Source: Vulcanimicrobiota bacterium (GTDB lineage Bacteria > Vulcanimicrobiota > Vulcanimicrobiia > Vulcanimicrobiales > Vulcanimicrobiaceae). From it: a DNA stretch of 64,000 nucleotides. The stretch covers positions 62,001 through 126,000 of the forward strand of contig DAIDHQ010000008.1 in NCBI GenBank assembly GCA_027459645.1. The letters run 5' to 3'. Below are positions 17,342 to 27,435 of this stretch, piece after piece. The stretch's first letter is position 1. The number at the start of each line of letters is the position of its first letter. Made by a program: the position numbers and the translations under genes. Under the pieces are notes generated by a model. The model was not told where the DNA came from, made no database searches, and saw nothing but the letters and a program-made list of their open reading frames with translations.

Positions 17342-19183
<1,842 letters not shown>

Positions 19184-19189
19184 GCTTCT

Positions 19190-19219
19190 ATCCTACCCAA
19201 TTGCCTGAGGAGTTCCCAA
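19190..19219 (-). promoter_or_regulatory. Candidate promoter of glmS (leaderless arrangement)
   Basis: Read on the minus strand, TTGGGA (19219-19214), an 18-base spacer and TAGGAT (19195-19190) resemble a housekeeping promoter. Six bases separate the -10 from the ATG at 19183, which would put the transcript start at the A of the start codon. The same TAGGAT-6-start arrangement is seen before the methyltransferase gene at 43663. Confidence 0.5.
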
Positions 19220-19234
19220 GAGACCGAAGGCCGT

Positions 19235-19507
19235 TTACTTTATGCCCTCTTTGGTCCGATGGTATGCGATCAGCCCCTCGCCGATCTCGTCGAGCGCGAT
19301 GGAGACCGGTTTGTTCGGATTGATGTCGTCTTTGTCGACGAGCGGCTCGCTCGCGAAGTATTCGCGACGATCGGACGGCGCCAGCTGCTGGACACGAATC
19401 CAGTTGTTCAATTGACGGGCGCGCTTGGTCACGATATTGACGAGAGAAAACTTGGAGTCGGCGTGCTTGAGCAGCGCGTCGAGGTCTCCGAAAACGGACT
19501 TACTCAC
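19235..19507 (-). CDS. rpoZ: RNA polymerase omega subunit
   Basis: A 90-residue protein matching RpoZ in length and content: an N-terminal helix 'LDALLKHADSKFSLVNIVTK', the conserved 'RARQLNNW', and a tail with 'KPVSIALDEIGEGLIAYHR'. Omega helps assemble and stabilise the RNA polymerase beta' subunit. The start is GTG at 19507, with an AAAGGA ribosome site six to seven bases upstream. It follows gmk with a 16-base gap, the common gmk-rpoZ pairing, which supports both calls. Confidence 0.92.
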   Translation of the reverse strand: MSKSVFGDLDALLKHADSKFSLVNIVTKRARQLNNWIRVQQLAPSDRREYFASEPLVDKDDINPNKPVSIALDEIGEGLIAYHRTKEGIK

Positions 19508-19523
19508 GGTTGTTCCTTTGAAG

Positions 19524-20144
19524 TTAGGTTAGTTCGATGTTTTTCAGCGAATCGTCGCCGTAGCGGTGAATGCGGAATCGCTCCGCTTGCAGAATTGCCT
19601 GCAAATCTCGTATGGCGTCTTCCGAACGGCCCTGTTCGTTGACGACGATGTAGTCGAAGTTCCGAATGAACTTCATCTCCTGATGCGCGATCTCCAAACG
19701 GCTCGCGATCTCTTCGTTCGTCTCCGTACGCCGGGCGAGCAGTCGCTCGCGCAGGTTCGAGAAACGATCCGGAACCAGGAAGATCAGTACCGCACCGGGG
19801 TGCGCTTCCTTGATCCGCAAGGCGCCGTTGACTTCCGGCTTCATGATCAAGTCGTAGCCGTCGGCCAGCGTCCGTTCCACGTAATCGCGCGGCGTACCGT
19901 AAAGGTTGCCGTTGTACTCGCGCGACTCCAGGAAACCGTCCTCACCCATGCGCCGTTCGAATTCGGCGCGGGTGATGAAAAAATAGTGTTCTCCCTCCAT
20001 CTCGCCCGCCCGCGGTGCACGCGTCGTCGCCGAAACCGAGTACCGCAAGCGCGGCATACGCTCTCGCAACGCCTCTACCAGCGTATCTTTGCCGGCTCCG
20101 GAAGGACCAGAAACGACGAAAAGCAGTCCGGGCCCGGCCTTCAA
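19524..20144 (-). CDS. gmk: Guanylate kinase
   Basis: A 206-residue kinase converting GMP to GDP. It has the P-loop 'VVSGPSGAGKDTLVEAL', the GMP-binding 'SVSATTRAPRAGEMEGEHYFF' and the lid region with 'RTETNEEIASRLEIAHQEM'. I place the start at TTG 20144: it has a good AGGAG site four bases upstream and gives the usual length, ending the N-terminal tail just before 'GLLFVVSG'. An ATG at 20219 in the same frame would add 25 unrelated residues and would overlap the start of the divergent acyl-CoA ligase gene. The region 20145-20218 then serves as a divergent promoter region. It is followed by rpoZ. Confidence 0.93.
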   Translation of the reverse strand: MKAGPGLLFVVSGPSGAGKDTLVEALRERMPRLRYSVSATTRAPRAGEMEGEHYFFITRAEFERRMGEDGFLESREYNGNLYGTPRDYVERTLADGYDLIMKPEVNGALRIKEAHPGAVLIFLVPDRFSNLRERLLARRTETNEEIASRLEIAHQEMKFIRNFDYIVVNEQGRSEDAIRDLQAILQAERFRIHRYGDDSLKNIELT

Positions 20145-20218
20145 ACGATCTCCTGGAATGGCGGATGGTGAAAACGAAGCAGCATGATTTCCAACGCAAC
20201 GTGAAGGAAACCTGTGCA

Positions 20219-21709
20219 ATGTCCTTGTCGCTTGCTTCTCTCCTCGCGGAAGGCGCTCTCCGGCACCCCGGGCGGACGGCGGTCATCTTCGCCGACCGGC
20301 AGATATCCTACGCCGAGCTGTGGGAGCAAGCGCGTCGCTACGCGGCGATGCTGCGCGCCCGCGGCGTCCAGGCCGGCGATCGCGTCGCGCTGCTGCTGCT
20401 GAACACCCCGGCCTTCCCCGCGGCCTATTACGGGGCGCTCGCCCTGGGCGCGGTCATCGTGCCGGTCCATGCGCTTCTCACGGCCGAGGAGATCGCCTAC
20501 GTGCTGCGGGACTCGGGCGCCACAGTGCTGCTCTGCGATGCCCCCTTGCTCGCGGCAGGCTCCGCCGCAGCCGCCCTTGCCGGCATCGACGCCCTCGAGG
20601 CGGCCCTTCCGCCAGAGGCTCCGGTCGAGAGCTACGCGCAACGCGAGCCGCACGACGATGCCGTGATCCTCTACACGAGCGGGACGACGGGACGGCCCAA
20701 GGGCGCGGTACTCACCCAGAACAACCTGGTGCTCAACGCGACCACCGTCGCGCTCGACCTCTTCGATTTCTCCACTGGCGACGTGCTGCTCGGGGCGCTT
20801 CCGCTCTTCCATTCGTTCGGGCAGACGTGCGTGATGAATGCGGCATTTCGGGCGGGCGCAGCGATCGTACTGATGCCGCGCTTCGACGGCGCCGGCGCGC
20901 TTGATTTGATGAACCGGCACGGCGTCACGATCTTCGCAGGCGTGCCGACGATGTACGTCGCGTTGTTGGACGCCGCTGCGGCCAATCCGCAACGTCCGCC
21001 GCTGCGTCTCTGCGCCTCCGGCGGTGCCTCGATTCCCGTCGCGATCATCGAACGCTTTGAGGCGCTTTTCGGCGCGCCGATCTTCGAGGGATACGGACTC
21101 TCCGAAACCTCCCCGGTCGCGAGCTTCAACCAGCGTGAATTCGGCCGGAAACCCGGCACGGTCGGCTGCGGCATTTGGGGCGTGGACCTCGAAATCGCCG
21201 ACGCGGAGATCGACGATCGCATCGCCTTTCTCGAACGCGGTGCGCTCGGTGAGATCGTGATTCGCGGGCACTGCGTCTTCCGCGGATACCTGAACGATTC
21301 GGAAGCGACGCAAACCGCGATCGTCGACGGCTGGTTTCGCACCGGCGACCTGGGCACCAAAGATGCCGACGGGTTCATTTCGATCGTCGACCGGAAGAAA
21401 GATCTCATCATCCGCGGCGGCTTCAACGTCTATCCTCGTGAGGTCGAAGAGATCTTGATGCGTCATCCGGCGGTCAAACAGGTCGCGGTCATCGGCATTC
21501 CACACGAAACGCACGGCGAAGAGATCGTCGCGGTGATCGTGCGCGAAGAGGGCAGCGACGCCGACGCGCAAGCGCTGATTGCGTGGTCGCAAGAGCGCAT
21601 GGGGCGCTACAAGTATCCGCGCCACGTGCGGTTCGTGGAAGCGATGCCTCTAGGTCCGAGCGGCAAAGTGCTCAAGCGCGTTCTTCGCGAGCGCGTCCAT
21701 GCGCACTGA
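20219..21709 (+). CDS. Long-chain acyl-CoA ligase (AMP-binding)
   Basis: A 496-residue member of the ANL adenylating superfamily, probably a fatty acyl-CoA synthetase that activates medium or long-chain carboxylates with ATP and CoA. Core motifs are 'ILYTSGTTGRPKGA' (P-loop), 'GYGLSETSPVAS', 'GWFRTGDLGTKDADG' and 'IVDRKKDLIIRGGFNVYP', and the catalytic Lys lies in 'GPSGKVLKR'. The start at 20219 has AAGGAAA about eight bases upstream and removes an implausible Arg-rich extension. Its last 11 bases overlap the rqcH-like gene. The exact substrate cannot be read from the sequence. Confidence 0.88.
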   Translation: MSLSLASLLAEGALRHPGRTAVIFADRQISYAELWEQARRYAAMLRARGVQAGDRVALLLLNTPAFPAAYYGALALGAVIVPVHALLTAEEIAYVLRDSGATVLLCDAPLLAAGSAAAALAGIDALEAALPPEAPVESYAQREPHDDAVILYTSGTTGRPKGAVLTQNNLVLNATTVALDLFDFSTGDVLLGALPLFHSFGQTCVMNAAFRAGAAIVLMPRFDGAGALDLMNRHGVTIFAGVPTMYVALLDAAAANPQRPPLRLCASGGASIPVAIIERFEALFGAPIFEGYGLSETSPVASFNQREFGRKPGTVGCGIWGVDLEIADAEIDDRIAFLERGALGEIVIRGHCVFRGYLNDSEATQTAIVDGWFRTGDLGTKDADGFISIVDRKKDLIIRGGFNVYPREVEEILMRHPAVKQVAVIGIPHETHGEEIVAVIVREEGSDADAQALIAWSQERMGRYKYPRHVRFVEAMPLGPSGKVLKRVLRERVHAH

Positions 21710-23060
21710 CGCCAGCCTGATCCGCCGCGCCGCCCAAGAACTCCAAGCCCGCTATCGCGGCGCCAAGGTGCGCGATGTCGGGGTGCTCGCCGACGGGCGC
21801 ATCGCCGTGCAAATGTGGACGCGCGGATCGTCGACGCTGCTGTGCTTCGACGTGTTCGGCTCCCCGCCGCTCGTGACGATCGAAGACGGCGAGCTTCCCA
21901 TTGCGACGGAACCCGGCTTCGTCCGCGCGCTGGGCGCGGCGCTGCGCGGTACGAGCTTGATCGACGTGCAGTCGCGGACCGGCGATCGGCTCCTGCGCGT
22001 GCGTTTCGGCACGCGCTCGCGCTTCGGCGTGGGTGACGAGCTCTTCTTGGTCGCCGAACTCGTGCCGCGCTTCGGGAACCTGCTGCTGGTAAAACGCGAT
22101 GCCGTCGTCGCCGCGCTCAAAGAATTTTCGCCCGCCGACAACCCGTCGCGGGCGATCGCTTCGGGCCAGCCATACGTTCCGCCGCCGCTCGTCGAGCGTT
22201 CGCACTCCGGCGATCCGGTGCCTGAGGGAGCCTCGGTCCTCGATGCCTTTAAAGCCGCTCGCGACCAGCGCGCGGGCACGGGTGAACGCGCGCGCACCGC
22301 TGCGCGACGCGCGCAGTTGTTGAAGCGAGTAAACGCTCGGGAACGAAAACTCCGCGACGAACAGAGCAAACTCTTTCAAAAGCGCGCGCGAGCGGTCGAG
22401 CGCGAAGCATTACGCGACGAAGGCGAAGCGATCTTCGCGACCCTCCACGAACTTCCCGAATCGGAGCGAGACGAAGCAAAAGAGCGCGCCGCAACGCTCT
22501 TCGCACGCTACAAGAAACTCGCGGCGTCGCTGCCCCACGTCGAAACGCGTTTGGCGCACGTCGAACGAACGCTGCGCGCCATCGAGGAACTTCGATGGGA
22601 AGCCGAGCGCGCCGAAGACCGCGATCTCGAAGACGTCGAACGCGCGGTGGAAACGCTCGAAGGCCGTCCCGCGGAACGGCAATCGCAACGCAAATCGCGC
22701 AAGCGCGCGCCGCTCGAGGTGAGAACCCCGCACGGTTCGCGCATCCTCATCGGCCGTTCGCCCGTTGAAAACGCCGAACTTACGTTTCACGTCGCGCGAC
22801 CCAACGATCTGTGGTTTCACGCGCAGAACATTCCGGGCGCACACGTCATCCTGCAACGCGACGACCGCACCGCTCCCCCCGTGGACGACGTGGAACGTGC
22901 GGCTTCGCTCGCAGCATTTTATTCCAAAGCAAAGTCCAGCGCGAAGGTCGCAATCGATTACACGGAACGCAAGCACGTTCGCGCCCAACGCGATGCGCCG
23001 CCCGGCCTCGTGTGGTATACGAACCCTCGCACCCTCGTCGTGGAACCTGCCGAGGTCTAA
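21699..23060 (+). CDS. rqcH: NFACT/RqcH-family ribosome quality control protein
   Basis: A 453-residue homologue of RqcH/NEMF (older name fibronectin-binding protein A). RqcH binds stalled 50S subunits and recruits tRNA-Ala to add C-terminal alanine tails. The NFACT-N domain (about 1-190) retains the key Asp-Arg pair in 'RTGDRLLRVRFG'. A long charged coiled coil (about 190-335) follows, then the NFACT-R domain (about 345-453) with 'DLWFHAQNIPGAHVIL'. It is shorter than the roughly 570 residues of Bacillus RqcH; the helical middle looks reduced. It overlaps the ligase gene by 11 bases, so the ligase and rqcH are probably one transcript. It ends just before a strong hairpin. Confidence 0.87.
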   Translation: MRTDASLIRRAAQELQARYRGAKVRDVGVLADGRIAVQMWTRGSSTLLCFDVFGSPPLVTIEDGELPIATEPGFVRALGAALRGTSLIDVQSRTGDRLLRVRFGTRSRFGVGDELFLVAELVPRFGNLLLVKRDAVVAALKEFSPADNPSRAIASGQPYVPPPLVERSHSGDPVPEGASVLDAFKAARDQRAGTGERARTAARRAQLLKRVNARERKLRDEQSKLFQKRARAVEREALRDEGEAIFATLHELPESERDEAKERAATLFARYKKLAASLPHVETRLAHVERTLRAIEELRWEAERAEDRDLEDVERAVETLEGRPAERQSQRKSRKRAPLEVRTPHGSRILIGRSPVENAELTFHVARPNDLWFHAQNIPGAHVILQRDDRTAPPVDDVERAASLAAFYSKAKSSAKVAIDYTERKHVRAQRDAPPGLVWYTNPRTLVVEPAEV

Positions 23061-23067
23061 AGAATAG

Positions 23068-23098
23068 GCGAACGGGAGAGCTTAGCTCTCCCGTTCGC
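23068..23098. terminator. 14-bp perfect hairpin between convergent genes
   Basis: A perfect 14-base-pair stem (23068-23081 with 23085-23098) closes a three-base loop TTA. On the minus strand the loop is the TAA stop codon of the small gene at 23082-23279, so the last codons of that gene are part of the stem. The minus-strand continuation (CTATTCTTT) is T-rich; the plus-strand one is not. It probably terminates the sod transcript and may also protect or end the rqcH transcript. Confidence 0.6.
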
Positions 23099-23279
23099 GT
23101 GCCGTTTCGCTCTCCTGTTGCCCCGGCATCGACGACGGCGGGTCGCTCGCGGGGAACGAATCGGCGTCGGTCTTGTCGTAGCCGCGAAGGCGGTCGTCTC
23201 CGCGCCGAGCGCGCTCTTGCTGAAGCGCCAACTCGCGTTCCTTTGCTTCGAGCTCCCGGCGGACGTCATCATCGTGCAT
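23082..23279 (-). CDS. Small hydrophilic protein with SFPASDPPS motif
   Basis: A 65-residue, highly charged protein of unknown function. An N-terminal charged helix (about 1-35) is followed by 'DKTDADSFPASDPPSSMPG', a motif that recurs in many short uncharacterised bacterial proteins. It has no signal peptide or membrane segment. A GGGAAG ribosome site lies about nine bases before the ATG, and the gene begins 18 bases after the sod stop on the same strand, so co-transcription with sod is likely. Its stop codon lies in the loop of the hairpin at 23068-23098. Confidence 0.7.
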   Translation of the reverse strand: MHDDDVRRELEAKERELALQQERARRGDDRLRGYDKTDADSFPASDPPSSMPGQQESETARERES

Positions 23280-23297
23280 GATGACGTTCTTCCCGTT

Positions 23298-23903
23298 CTA
23301 GGACAGGCGCGACTCGCAGGCACTCCAGTTAATGTTCGCGATAAAGGCCTCGACGTATTTGCCCTTTTCGGCCGGCTTATAGTCGCGGAACCACGCGTGC
23401 TCCCACAGATCCATCACGACGATCGGTTCGCAGCCGGCGAGGTTGTTCACGTTATGGTCGCCGATCCACACGTTGAGGATCTGCTTCGCGGTCGGATCGT
23501 AGTAGGCAACCGCCCAGCCGATTCCGCGCATGCCGCCGACCGCAGCGAACTCCTTCTTCCACCCTTCGATCCCGCCGTACGGTTCCGCGAGCAGATCGTG
23601 CAGCCGTCCCGACTTGAGTTCCGTCGGATTCTTCGTCAGGTTATCGAAGTAATATTCGTGCAGGCGCATGCCGTCGAATTCCCAGCCCAAGCGCCGCACG
23701 AGCTCGGCAAACGCCGGATCCGCGCCGCTGACTTTGCCGGCTTTACGCAGTTCCGTGATGCGTTCGTTGAGCGTATTCGTGTTTTTCACGTAGCCTTCGT
23801 AGAGGCCGAAATGTATCTGCAGCGTCTCGTCGGAGATGCCTTGCAGTCCGGATAGATCCCATTTCTTCGGGGCGTACGTTTGAATCGTCGTATCAACACT
23901 CAT
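23298..23903 (-). CDS. Fe/Mn-family superoxide dismutase (divergent subgroup)
   Basis: A 201-residue protein with the SOD fold and probably superoxide-removing activity. Likely metal ligands are His31 ('QIHFGLYEGYV'), the His in 'RLHEYYFDNL', and Asp and His in 'DLWEHAWFRDY'. The first helix differs from classical enzymes: 'HFGLYEGYVKNTN' replaces 'HYGKHHQTYVTNLN', so the usual His-His pair is Tyr-Glu and the helix is one residue shorter. The gateway Tyr (Tyr38) is kept. I think this belongs to a recognised divergent subgroup rather than being broken. AAAGAGGTG stands seven bases before the ATG. There is no signal peptide, so it is cytoplasmic. Confidence 0.85.
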   Translation of the reverse strand: MSVDTTIQTYAPKKWDLSGLQGISDETLQIHFGLYEGYVKNTNTLNERITELRKAGKVSGADPAFAELVRRLGWEFDGMRLHEYYFDNLTKNPTELKSGRLHDLLAEPYGGIEGWKKEFAAVGGMRGIGWAVAYYDPTAKQILNVWIGDHNVNNLAGCEPIVVMDLWEHAWFRDYKPAEKGKYVEAFIANINWSACESRLS

Positions 23904-23962
23904 GAAGCACCTCTTTCTACCTGACGCACAACCACCTTCCTACGCGGAAGGCTGCACTCCCA

Positions 23963-24958
23963 CTACGCTGCCGGAGCGTCGGGAACCAGGACGATCTTCC
24001 CCACGTGCTCCGACGATTCCAAGCGTTCGTGCGCCTGGGGAGCCTGCGAAAAGGTGAAGAGCGAATCGACGAGCGGGCGAATCGGCTCCCGGGCAGGCAA
24101 CAGCGGCCAAATGTTCGTTCGCAAACCCATAGCAATCGCCGCTTTTTCGGCGTCGGTCCTCGGGCGCAAGCTCGAACCCAAGAGGGTCGCTCTGCGCTGC
24201 AGGAGATATCGCAGGTCGATGGTCGCGCTCTGCCCGCCGGCCGTTGCGATGCAAGCGATGCGCCCGTCCACCGCGAGCGCTTCTAAATCACGATTGACAT
24301 ACGCTCCGCCGACGATGTCGAGGATCGCGTCGACGCCGCGCCCGTGCGTGTACTCGCGGACGCGCGCGACAAAATCGTCGCGCTTATAGTTGATGCACTC
24401 TTGCGCACCGAACTCGACCGCCGCGCGGCATTTCTCGTCGCTTCCGGCCGTCGCGAAGGGATGCGCGCCGATGGCTCGTGCGAACGCAATCGCCGTCGTC
24501 CCGATCCCGCTCGTTCCCCCATGGACGAGCACCGTTTCACCCGCACGAAGCCGCGCGCGCACGAGCAGGTTGTCGTAGACGGTGAACGCATTCTCGGGCA
24601 GCGTCGCGCCTTCGATAAACGACCAGCCGTCCGGAAGCGGCAGCACTTGGCCGGCCGGTACGGCGACGAATTCGGCGTAGCCGCCGCCGTTGCACAGTGC
24701 GACGACCCGATCGCCGACTGCCACGCCCTCGACGCCGTTTCCGGCTGCGACGACGGTGCCCGCAACCTCGAGGCCCAGGATCGGCGATGCGGCCGCCGGC
24801 GGCGGATACGATCCGGCACGCTGCAGAGCGTCCGCGCGCGATACGCCCGCCGCTTCCACTTCGATCAAGACCTCACCGCGTGCGGGGAGCGGTTGCGGAG
24901 CTTGCGCGACGTGCATCACGTCCGGGGGGCCAGGTTCGCGCACCGCCACATACTTCAT
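23963..24958 (-). CDS. NAD(P)H quinone oxidoreductase, zeta-crystallin/PIG3 type
   Basis: A 331-residue medium-chain dehydrogenase/reductase without the zinc ligands of alcohol dehydrogenases. It has the GroES-like N-terminal domain ('VEAAGVSRADALQRAGSYPPP', read in two parts around position 40-60) and a Rossmann domain with 'HGGTSGIGTTAIAFARAIGA', the PIG3-type nucleotide motif. Such proteins reduce quinones or enones with NADPH. It is the last gene of the long minus-strand operon, starting within the end of queA (ATGA overlap). Confidence 0.87.
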   Translation of the reverse strand: MKYVAVREPGPPDVMHVAQAPQPLPARGEVLIEVEAAGVSRADALQRAGSYPPPAAASPILGLEVAGTVVAAGNGVEGVAVGDRVVALCNGGGYAEFVAVPAGQVLPLPDGWSFIEGATLPENAFTVYDNLLVRARLRAGETVLVHGGTSGIGTTAIAFARAIGAHPFATAGSDEKCRAAVEFGAQECINYKRDDFVARVREYTHGRGVDAILDIVGGAYVNRDLEALAVDGRIACIATAGGQSATIDLRYLLQRRATLLGSSLRPRTDAEKAAIAMGLRTNIWPLLPAREPIRPLVDSLFTFSQAPQAHERLESSEHVGKIVLVPDAPAA

Positions 24959-26055
24959 GAAGCATCCTTCGGGTGCGATCCCGCGCGTCCCGTCAAGAAC
25001 ATCGCGTCACCGAATGAAAAGAATCGATACGAATGCGTAACGGCTTCGCGGTATGCATGCAGAATGGTTTCGCGCCCGGCAAACGCGCTCACCAGAACCA
25101 GCAGCGTCGATTGCGGTAGATGAAAATTCGTAATCATCGCGTCGACGACGCGAAACGTAAAACCCGGCCGGATAAAGATGGACGTGCTACCTTCGCCGGC
25201 TACGATCTCTCCGTGTTCGGCGGCATTGCCCTCGAGCGCGCGCACCACCGTCGTTCCCGCCGCTATGACGCGGCGGCCGGATCGCTTTGCGCTACGGATC
25301 GCCTCCGCGGTCGATGCCGGGATGTCGTAGCTTTCCGCGTGCATCGCGTGCTCTTCGAGCCGTTCGCCCTTCATGGGCCGGAAAGTACCCAAACCAACGT
25401 CAAGTGTGAGGTGCACGCGCTCCACGCCCACCGCGTCGAGCGCCGCGAAGACCTCCGGCGTAAAGTGCAGCGACGCGGTCGGGGCCGCGACGCTTCCCGG
25501 CGTTCTGGCGAAGACGGTCTGATAGCGCCGCTGCGCCTCGTCGGAGTCGTTGCGGATATACGGGGGCAGCGGTAGCCGCCCCGCCTTCTCGAGGAAGCTC
25601 TCGAACGGCATGGCGATCTCAAACCGCAGCACGCGCACGCCGTCGGCTTGCACCTCTTCGACCACGGCGCAGCCCAGATCGCCGAAGCTCACGACGGCAC
25701 CTTCGCGCAGGCGGCGCGCCGGCCGCACGAGCGCCGTCCAGCGCGTCGAGTGCGCATCGTAGCGAAGTCCCGATGCGGGATGCAGCAACAAGATCTCCGC
25801 GGAGCCACCGGTCTGCACACGTTTGCCGAAGAGCCGGGCCGCGATGACGCGCGTTTCGTTGAGCACGAGAACGTCGCCGGCGCGCATGACGTTGGGCAGG
25901 TCGCGAAAGATCTTGTGCTCGATCGACGCGCCTCGCACCACCATCAGCCGGCTCGCGTCGCGGACGGGGGCCGGATGTTGCGCGATCAGTTCTTCCGGGA
26001 GCTCGAATGCGTACGCCGAGGTGAGCGAGGACGTTTCGCCGTCCGTCTGGTGCAT
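24955..26055 (-). CDS. queA: S-adenosylmethionine:tRNA ribosyltransferase-isomerase
   Basis: A 366-residue enzyme that transfers and isomerises the ribosyl group of SAM to 7-aminomethyl-7-deazaguanine in tRNA, making epoxyqueuosine. Clear marks are 'FELPEELIAQHP', 'GDVLVLNETRVIAARLFG', 'RYQTVFARTPGSVAAPTASL' and the C-terminal 'TNFHLPQSTLLVLVSAFAG'. The start at ATG 26055 fits the family N terminus; the frame continues upstream without homology. It lies 11 bases after the PilZ gene. No tgt, queF or queG homologue is present here. Confidence 0.96.
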   Translation of the reverse strand: MHQTDGETSSLTSAYAFELPEELIAQHPAPVRDASRLMVVRGASIEHKIFRDLPNVMRAGDVLVLNETRVIAARLFGKRVQTGGSAEILLLHPASGLRYDAHSTRWTALVRPARRLREGAVVSFGDLGCAVVEEVQADGVRVLRFEIAMPFESFLEKAGRLPLPPYIRNDSDEAQRRYQTVFARTPGSVAAPTASLHFTPEVFAALDAVGVERVHLTLDVGLGTFRPMKGERLEEHAMHAESYDIPASTAEAIRSAKRSGRRVIAAGTTVVRALEGNAAEHGEIVAGEGSTSIFIRPGFTFRVVDAMITNFHLPQSTLLVLVSAFAGRETILHAYREAVTHSYRFFSFGDAMFLTGRAGSHPKDAS

Positions 26056-26066
26056 GGCGCTGCTGG

Positions 26067-26456
26067 TCAGGACCCCAAACGGCGATGTTCGAGTTCGAGA
26101 AAGTTGACGAGCCGCTTTCGTTCGTCTTCGGTCGCATTCACGATGAGCACGCCGACTTGATACGTTTCGCCCTGAAACGCACGGATCCAACGCACTTCGC
26201 CGCGCAGGCTCAGAAACGGATTGCGCTTCATCGTGAATTTATATTTCGTTCCGACGGGCAGATATTGATCGGCGATGACGCGCATGCCGGTGGGGGAAAT
26301 GTCGGCTATGGCGCCGCGAAAGAGCATGGATGAAAGCGGATCCTCGACCACCACGTCGATGTACTTGCGCAAGCGAAGGGCAAAGCGTTTGTCGCTTCCG
26401 TTTTCCGCTTCGCCTTCGGGAGCCGGTTTGTTCGGTTCGCCCTCAGTCATTCGCAA
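26067..26456 (-). CDS. PilZ-domain c-di-GMP-binding protein
   Basis: A 129-residue single-domain PilZ protein, likely a soluble c-di-GMP receptor. Both binding motifs are intact: RxxxR at 24-28 (RFALR) and DxSxxG in 'IADISPTGMRVIA'. The first 22 residues are acidic and probably disordered. It overlaps the end of the SpoIID gene by 14 bases and is followed by queA after 11 bases, so it belongs to the same operon. With two GGDEF-EAL proteins near the start of the window, it is a candidate output of that signalling, although its target is not evident. Confidence 0.88.
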   Translation of the reverse strand: MRMTEGEPNKPAPEGEAENGSDKRFALRLRKYIDVVVEDPLSSMLFRGAIADISPTGMRVIADQYLPVGTKYKFTMKRNPFLSLRGEVRWIRAFQGETYQVGVLIVNATEDERKRLVNFLELEHRRLGS

Positions 26457-27435
26457 TCGTCGTTCCCGGAAGATAAAAATCGAGGATGTTGCTCGAGGAC
26501 GCGCCGCCGAGCGCCATTCCCCGCGCTCCCCATTGGCAAAGACCGACGCCGTGCCCTAGACCTCCCCCTTCGATGCGTATGTTACCGGGCGCCTCTGCCG
26601 GCTCGATCTTCGTCATCAGCAGGCTCGGGATGACGCGTGGACCGACCCGCATCCGAAATTGCGTGCCTTTCACGAACGCGCTTCCGCGATCGCAGCGTAA
26701 TTCGACCGTGCGCAGGCGTCCGCTGGGATCCGCCGCGCCGGGGTGAACCTCTCGCAGCGAACCGTAACCGGCGATCTCCGAGGAAAACGCCGCAGCGATC
26801 GACGCAAGCGCGACGTTACGCTGCCAGCGGTAATAGGGCGACGCGGTGCAATACGGACACACGACGCCGTTTAAGTACGAAATAGGGGCGCTGCCCCACG
26901 CGTCGCTCGACGCCTCGGTGTGCCCTCCGCAGCACGACGAATACTCGATCTGCGCGAATGCATCGCCGAAACGCAGCACTTGGCGCGCGGTGCCATCGAC
27001 GGCAGCTCTGCCGGCGGGCGATTCACTTAAGATGCCGCCATACACTTGATCGGCCTCGGAAGGAACGAGATCGTACGAGCGCCGTGGCGAACTGCGTTGC
27101 AAGACATACGTTCGCGCGCAGATCGCTTGCGCTTGCAATGCTGCGGCAGGCCAGGACGGCGGCATCTCCCGCGGCACGACGCTGTAGAGATATTGCTCGA
27201 GTGGAACCGTCGACACGACCGATCCGTCGGAGGAGACGATGAAGGTTCCGCGATAGGGACGGCCGTTAAACGTAAAGCCGCCTTCGGGCCTCGGCCGCGC
27301 CGTGCCGCGCCCGAGCAGCACGCGCAGCGACTCGACGTTCGTCGACATTTCCGGCGAAAATTCGTCCTGCGCGCGCGCAATCGCCGGCGAGAGCGCGGCC
27401 GCCGCTACACGTGTAATAAACGCCGAACGCCGCAT
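26443..27435 (-). CDS. Exported SpoIID/LytB-domain protein
   Basis: A 330-residue secreted protein. The N terminus 'MRRSAFITRVAAAALSPAIA' is a signal peptide with likely cleavage after 'ARA'. The SpoIID domain has 'LEQYLYSVVPREMPPSWPAA' with the catalytic Glu, 'AQAICARTYVL', and late 'GGGLGHGVGLCQWGARGMA'. SpoIID is a lytic transglycosylase acting on denuded glycan strands; outside sporulating bacteria, such proteins serve in wall remodelling or with amidases. Four cysteines lie in the middle region, including 'SCCGGHTEA' and 'VVCPYCTAS'. It starts one base inside the end of ruvB. Confidence 0.9.
   Translation of the reverse strand: MRRSAFITRVAAAALSPAIARAQDEFSPEMSTNVESLRVLLGRGTARPRPEGGFTFNGRPYRGTFIVSSDGSVVSTVPLEQYLYSVVPREMPPSWPAAALQAQAICARTYVLQRSSPRRSYDLVPSEADQVYGGILSESPAGRAAVDGTARQVLRFGDAFAQIEYSSCCGGHTEASSDAWGSAPISYLNGVVCPYCTASPYYRWQRNVALASIAAAFSSEIAGYGSLREVHPGAADPSGRLRTVELRCDRGSAFVKGTQFRMRVGPRVIPSLLMTKIEPAEAPGNIRIEGGGLGHGVGLCQWGARGMALGGASSSNILDFYLPGTTIAND

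Noticed and set aside
20145-20219. An ATG at 20219 (minus strand) as the gmk start
   Set aside because: It adds 25 residues without homology and overlaps the divergent ligase start; the TTG at 20144 has AGGAG before it and gives the normal length.
20141-21625. A 494-residue minus-strand frame antisense to the acyl-CoA ligase
   Set aside because: Charged shadow frame; the ligase motifs on the other strand are complete.
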